Source of the DNA: Pardosa pseudoannulata
Taxonomy: Eukaryota > Arthropoda > Arachnida > Araneae > Lycosidae
Direction: 5' to 3'
Length of the DNA stretch: 64,000 nucleotides
Assembly (NCBI GenBank): GCA_032207245.1
Contig: CM063500.1
Span: forward strand, 68,845,037-68,909,036
The notes under the pieces were generated by a model that was not told the DNA's origin, ran no database searches, and saw only the letters and a program-made list of their open reading frames with translations. Shown here piece after piece: positions 59,533-64,000 of this stretch (its first letter is position 1; each line of letters opens with the position of its first letter). Both the position numbers and the translations under genes were made by a program.

Positions 59533-60664
59533 CTAGACATATTTAATGTAGTTGTGTGTCAACCAGACATATACAGAAATCTCCAGTTATAAAACTAAAC
59601 AGGATTATTGGCAATTTTCATAAAATAATTACTGTGTACCTTAGAGACATCACAATATAAACAGTGTAGGATTTTGATAATTCCATATATTTTTACTATT
59701 GGTATTTAAATTTTATCGATTTTCCAGTGATATTTATGCTTGGAATGTTAATTGTTCTAAGTTAATTCTTCAATAGACTTACAATCCTGTTGTAGTAATT
59801 TTTCAAAAAAAATTTTTTTTTTTTAAATGTTAAATTCTGAAAATTTATTTAATATTATAATTTGTGATTTTATTAATCTGTAATTGCAATTTTGTGGTAT
59901 CACAGGTTTCATCTTTAAACATTATCACTCCTCTGAATCATAATTGATCAATGACATCATTTATTCATGACCTAGGTGTATCTTTATGCAAAATATTTTC
60001 AAAACCACTTACAAAGTTACAAACTAGTTAAAAATTTATTGAAATGAACAAATAGAAATAGTTTTATATCCCAAAACATAACACAATTGTTAATCATTTT
60101 TATATTTATTCATTTCAAATTATGTTTTCAGTATACTGTTATAATATAATTTTTATAAATTTTGAATAATGTATAGTTTTTCCTATTACTGTTACTTTAG
60201 TAGTTCAGTAGTTTGGTAACAGTAGAATAGTGATAGCAGTACTTAAAAGAAAGAATTAAAGTTTTTTTTCACTATTTTTGTTGAATTCTGAAAGTTTCAT
60301 TAATATTATAATTTGTGATTTTATTAATCTACAACTGCTGTTGTGAAGATTTCATCTTTAAATAGTATATCCTCAGCTCCTTTCAGTTAAATACAATTCA
60401 TCCCTAAGCAATGCAGTGTTCTGTAGCTTTACTCCACTGTTCTCTCTCATACTTCTAAATTCTGAAGCAACACTTTTCGTGACCACATCTTGGTGGGTCA
60501 TTTTCTAAGATTGCCATTGGTCCTCGTTCTCTCTTCTGATTTGCTGAGATTTCCTCTTCTGAATCCTAACAGCTCTCTCAGTATCTCATGTGTGTTTCTC
60601 TCATGTTAATTCATCTTGAGCTTAGTGCTCTTTCTTATCTTCTCTTTAAAACTTGTTATATATA
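59533..60664. other. Intergenic with a spaced direct repeat
   Basis: AT-rich. A diverged direct repeat (ATATTATAATTTGTGATTTT and neighbours) occurs at about 59832-59925 and 60283-60367. The stretch 60400-60640 is a little richer in G+C but not recognised. Confidence 0.5.
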
Positions 60665-61785
60665 TGTTACTGTGAAAGACCGAAATCTGGAGAATGTCGA
60701 CTTTCACCGATGAATGTCAACATTCACGTAGTCGTTTGGTGTATGTCCGAAATATTTGCTAAATACCCTTATTTCTGACTTACACTGGTAAATGTCGACA
60801 TTCACCATGCACTAATGGTGAATGTTGAACATGTCGGATATTTATATTTTCTTCTTCATAATACAGTCAAATTTATAGTAATAGCACATGTAACTGTTGA
60901 ACATAAAACAAACCGAATACTCTTAGAACAGAAAATAATACCAATAATTAACTTAATTATGTGATTGACGTTATATTATCTTATTTGTTGCACCAATTTA
61001 TACTATTATAGCAATTTGAATTGCACAAGAGTCCCTTACATTTATTAATGGCATTTAGTAACTAAACATTTCTTTTTGCAATGACAACGTTTATAGACAT
61101 GCCATCCACATCTCGAATTAGCTTCAGCGACTTCTCTCAGAGCGACATTTCTTGAGAAGAAATCTCATCTATGGAGAATAACTTTTCTTTACAAAATATA
61201 AACTGATTACGGGTATAAAGCTGTTTGAGCGTACCATGTTTTTTTACTTATTTATCAAAATAGGAATCTTCTATTCCAACAACCACCAATACATTTCGGG
61301 CATCTGTACCACGGTCGACATCAGGGTTCACACAGTGTCATCCATTTGAGCAGGAGGAAATTTTCTTTTTGATTTTTGTAACATTTTAGTTGCATGCATT
61401 AGAAGATTATCTTTTGCGGCCGCTTTTTTAATAGAAATAAACTTCTGATGTTTAGTCATGGCTTGATAGAAGGCGTAATAGGTTGAAGCTCTTCTATATT
61501 TTCCTTTGGAATGGATGCAGAGACATTGGAGTATTCCTTCATGATAAGTGCTATTTTAACATATATCAATATATGTTTTAATAATAAAGTATGATTTAAA
61601 AACGTAACAAAACTATTTTTTTCAACATTCACCATCAATGCAGGCGGATTGTCGACATACACCGGTGATAGTCCAAATATGTAAGAATATAATCAAATAT
61701 TCTGTCTTTCACCGAGGTATTTGGTGTATGTCGACATTCACCGGTGAATGTCAACATTTTCCAATTTCGGGCATTCACAGTAACA
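60665..61785 (-). mobile_element. Ginger-like (integrase-type) DNA transposon remnant
   Basis: 1121 bp with long inverted ends: TGTTACTGTGAAAGACCGAA on the left, TGTTACTGTGAATGCCCGAA inverted from the right. TATA on both sides (60661-60664, 61786-61789) could be a 4-bp duplication, though the site is TA-rich. Subterminal motifs GTCGACATTCACCGG repeat in both orientations. Minus-strand fragments (about 61350-61060) read VNPDVDRGTDARNVLVVVG, KKHGTLKQLYTRNQF and VALREVAEANSRCGWHVYKR, then CHCKKKCLVTKCH, which match the C-terminal region of Ginger/KRBA2-type integrase transposases. Several stops and frameshifts; the integrase core is deleted. Confidence 0.75.
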
Positions 61786-62380
61786 TATATATAAAAAAAA
61801 ATCCACTGTATCTTTATTTTATGAGCTGTAAAATCTGTTAGTGTACCTAATCTTATGTCATCATATTCCAAATGGAATTATCTCATTTTACTTTCTCATT
61901 ACTTTGTCTTATTATATTTTCCTTCCTGCCCAAACTCAAGCATCCTTCCCCATTTTTTCTACATTTATTTGCCATGCTAGAGCCAAATCTAATCATTAGT
62001 GTTGTTTTTCCAAGCTCCCATGTATAGCAGAACTAGAGGGCTTAGCCCAGGCAGTTCTGTGCCAACTTCATCCTGTGGTCTTGTGAAGGTTACTTTTTAG
62101 TTATTTAGAGCTTACAATTTTGTTGATTTAAAAAACTATTCTTTTATGTAGCAAAAAGAAAATATAATTGCTCTTTAAAAAAGGATTCATATTTTTAAAT
62201 TTTTTGAAACTGAAAAACAAACATGAGGCAAGAAAAGAGTCAAGTGTTTAGGAGTAATCTCGTAAACACCCTTTTGGCTTTGTAGGATAATTGCGAGAAA
62301 AACATTTCTATTTTCTTTTAAGATTCCTGTTGGATTTTTAACACTTGTATATTTATTTACCTAAAATCATGATATATATC
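61786..62380. other. Intergenic, nothing recognised
   Basis: AT-rich, no supportable feature. Confidence 0.6.
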
Positions 62381-63221
62381 CAGGGTTGGCATGATTTAAA
62401 TCAGTTGATTTAAATCATGATTTAAATCAGTTTTTTTTTTTTTAAATCATTGATTTAAATCATTTTTTTTTCACTTCTCTTAAAATCTATATTCCAAAGA
62501 CAGGAGAATTGGGCATCAGTCAGCACAGAAATACTAATAAGTATATAAATGTAAATAGATAGCATGTGTTTTCCAAGAATTTAGGGGTTGTTATAAGAAA
62601 GTATGTAGTAGGGGTAGGTACAATGACTAGTTATGACTAGTGGAGTTCATTTTATGTAATGGGAGGTAAAGAGAGTATTACAGAACTTGAAATCCAGTTT
62701 ATCTACTAAATAACAGCCGTGGCATTATCTGCTAGAATAGAAAAAAAAGTTTTCTCCTTTTGTATTGTTCATTTTAGCTTTCTTAACAAATTAGGAGTGG
62801 ATACGGCCTCAAAACTAGTGTTTTTATTGAAACAGTTAAATCCATAATTGGTTGCTTAAAAATTATTGAAATAATTGTGATTTTTTGTTTATTTTTTTTT
62901 AATAAATAGTTTGCATTAAATGAATATTTAATTTGTTCTTTAAATTTACATCTTATTTAGTTTGCACCATCCAATTACAAAGTAATGAAATGTATTTAGA
63001 TGAAAATTTATGTATTTAATTTTAGGTAATCAGTGTGTAGAATATACTAGATAAGTAAATTGTTACTTATAACAAACTATTCCATGTATATTGCAAAAAA
63101 TATAAAAACACAACAATAATTAAAATAAGAATTCAGAAAAAAATCAAATAAATCTGATTTAAATCAAATAAATCTGATTTTTTTTATTTAAAAAAAAAAT
63201 CATGATTTTTTTCCAACCCTG
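62381..63221. mobile_element. hAT MITE with exact 8-bp target-site duplication
   Basis: 841 bp from CAGGGTTGG to CCAACCCTG, flanked by TATATATC (62373-62380, 63222-63229). The left terminal region contains repeated TTTAAATCA motifs. Inverted relative of 50865-52261 but without the internal duplications. Non-coding. Confidence 0.9.
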
Positions 63222-63281
63222 TATATATCTATATATAAACCTCTTGCCTTATGAATCGAGCAATGATTGTGTGTGCCACTT

Positions 63282-63482
63282 TCAATGAAAGCTTTTCTCA
63301 TGCATTGTGACCAGAAGCAGTTTCCATATCTTTGGTTGATTGATTTTTGATTGCCAAATCCATTGTTCTGATAACTGATTCCTGATAATTTCTTCATCAT
63401 TAGTATCGCTTTCATCACTAACTAAATTTTGCACACGTTTTTTTACAGGACAAACTACAATGCAATCTTCAGATGTATCCAA
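63282..63482 (-). other. Unrecognised acidic open frame
   Basis: Minus-strand frame, open further upstream to about 63560, giving DYTLETETDTDLDTSED, VKKRVQNLVSDESDTNDEE and SEQWIWQSK. An acidic stretch followed by W-x-W is seen in the N-terminal regions of some transposases, including piggyBac types, but I cannot assign it. It could also be a decayed exon. Confidence 0.25.
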
Positions 63483-63569
63483 ATCGGTATCTGTTTCAGT
63501 TTCTAAGGTGTAATCAGGACACTTTTGAACATTGTTATTAGTATCAATTTTCCTTTTTGCTATTAGATT

Positions 63570-64000
63570 AAATTTTTAGATTTTTTTAAAGAATTTTTTT
63601 AAGCACCAACAGTTAATTATTTATTGCATCCCCAATATAATAATAGTCTAAATTATATGTCCGTCTGTCCACGAATTTATGAAGTGGTTGGGCCTGGAAT
63701 GGATTCCCCGGCTAAGGGCAGGCAATTAAATTTATCAATTTACTCAAGTAATAAATAGGTAAAAATTACAATTTTTTCAAGCATTATGACGTCATTCCTT
63801 TAACCATCTCATATAATCATTTCTTATTTTAATTTATTTAAATATTGCATGCATTATTTTCATATATTTTATCACTGAACTTACATATTAAGCAAATAAT
63901 TTTCTTTTATATTTGACTTAAATAATAGATTAAGTATATAATTTATGATTTTAAATTTAATCAACGATTATTTTTTGTTGCAATGAAAATTTTGTCACCG
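63570..64000. other. Window end, nothing recognised
   Basis: AT-rich sequence without a supportable feature. Confidence 0.5.

Overview
This is a very AT-rich stretch of animal nuclear DNA. The evidence is split genes with GT-AG introns, an axonemal dynein, a eukaryotic chaperonin subunit, tRNA-derived SINEs and a dense load of animal transposons. The clade cannot be fixed from the sequence. The repeat mix (Tc1/mariner, Tigger/pogo, hAT, piggyBac and Ginger-like DNA elements, LTR elements, non-LTR elements with an RNase H tail) and the modest protein divergence suggest an invertebrate.

Positions 1-45390 hold the 3' part of an outer-arm axonemal dynein heavy chain gene of the DNAH5/DNAH8 type on the + strand. 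I can join 25 coding exons in one continuous frame (1030 to 45274), giving the last 1326 residues: stalk tip, second stalk helix, AAA5 with the buttress coiled coil, AAA6 and the C-terminal domain. The 5' two thirds of the gene lies left of the window. Exons make up about 9% of the span. Introns run from 74 bp to about 4.3 kb, and most of their recognisable content is transposon debris.

Positions 45391-54570 are intergenic, with a Tigger derivative, two SINEs and a compound hAT MITE. Positions 54571-56226 (- strand) hold an intact, intronless CCT3 gene (TCP-1 gamma), convergent with the dynein gene. Positions 56227-64000 are again intergenic, with an LTR-like element, a multimeric SINE insertion, a Ginger-like DNA transposon remnant and a second hAT MITE copy.

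The two protein genes are linked only loosely in biology: CCT folds tubulin and actin, and the dynein walks on axonemal microtubules. Nothing in the sequence shows joint regulation. I found no sign of a new defence or enzymatic system. The most interesting material is the transposon biology: a SINE concatemer inserted as one unit, Tigger derivatives that keep opposite ends of the transposase, LTR-like elements sitting in TA/CA microsatellites, and a perfect 40-bp palindrome at a SINE head.
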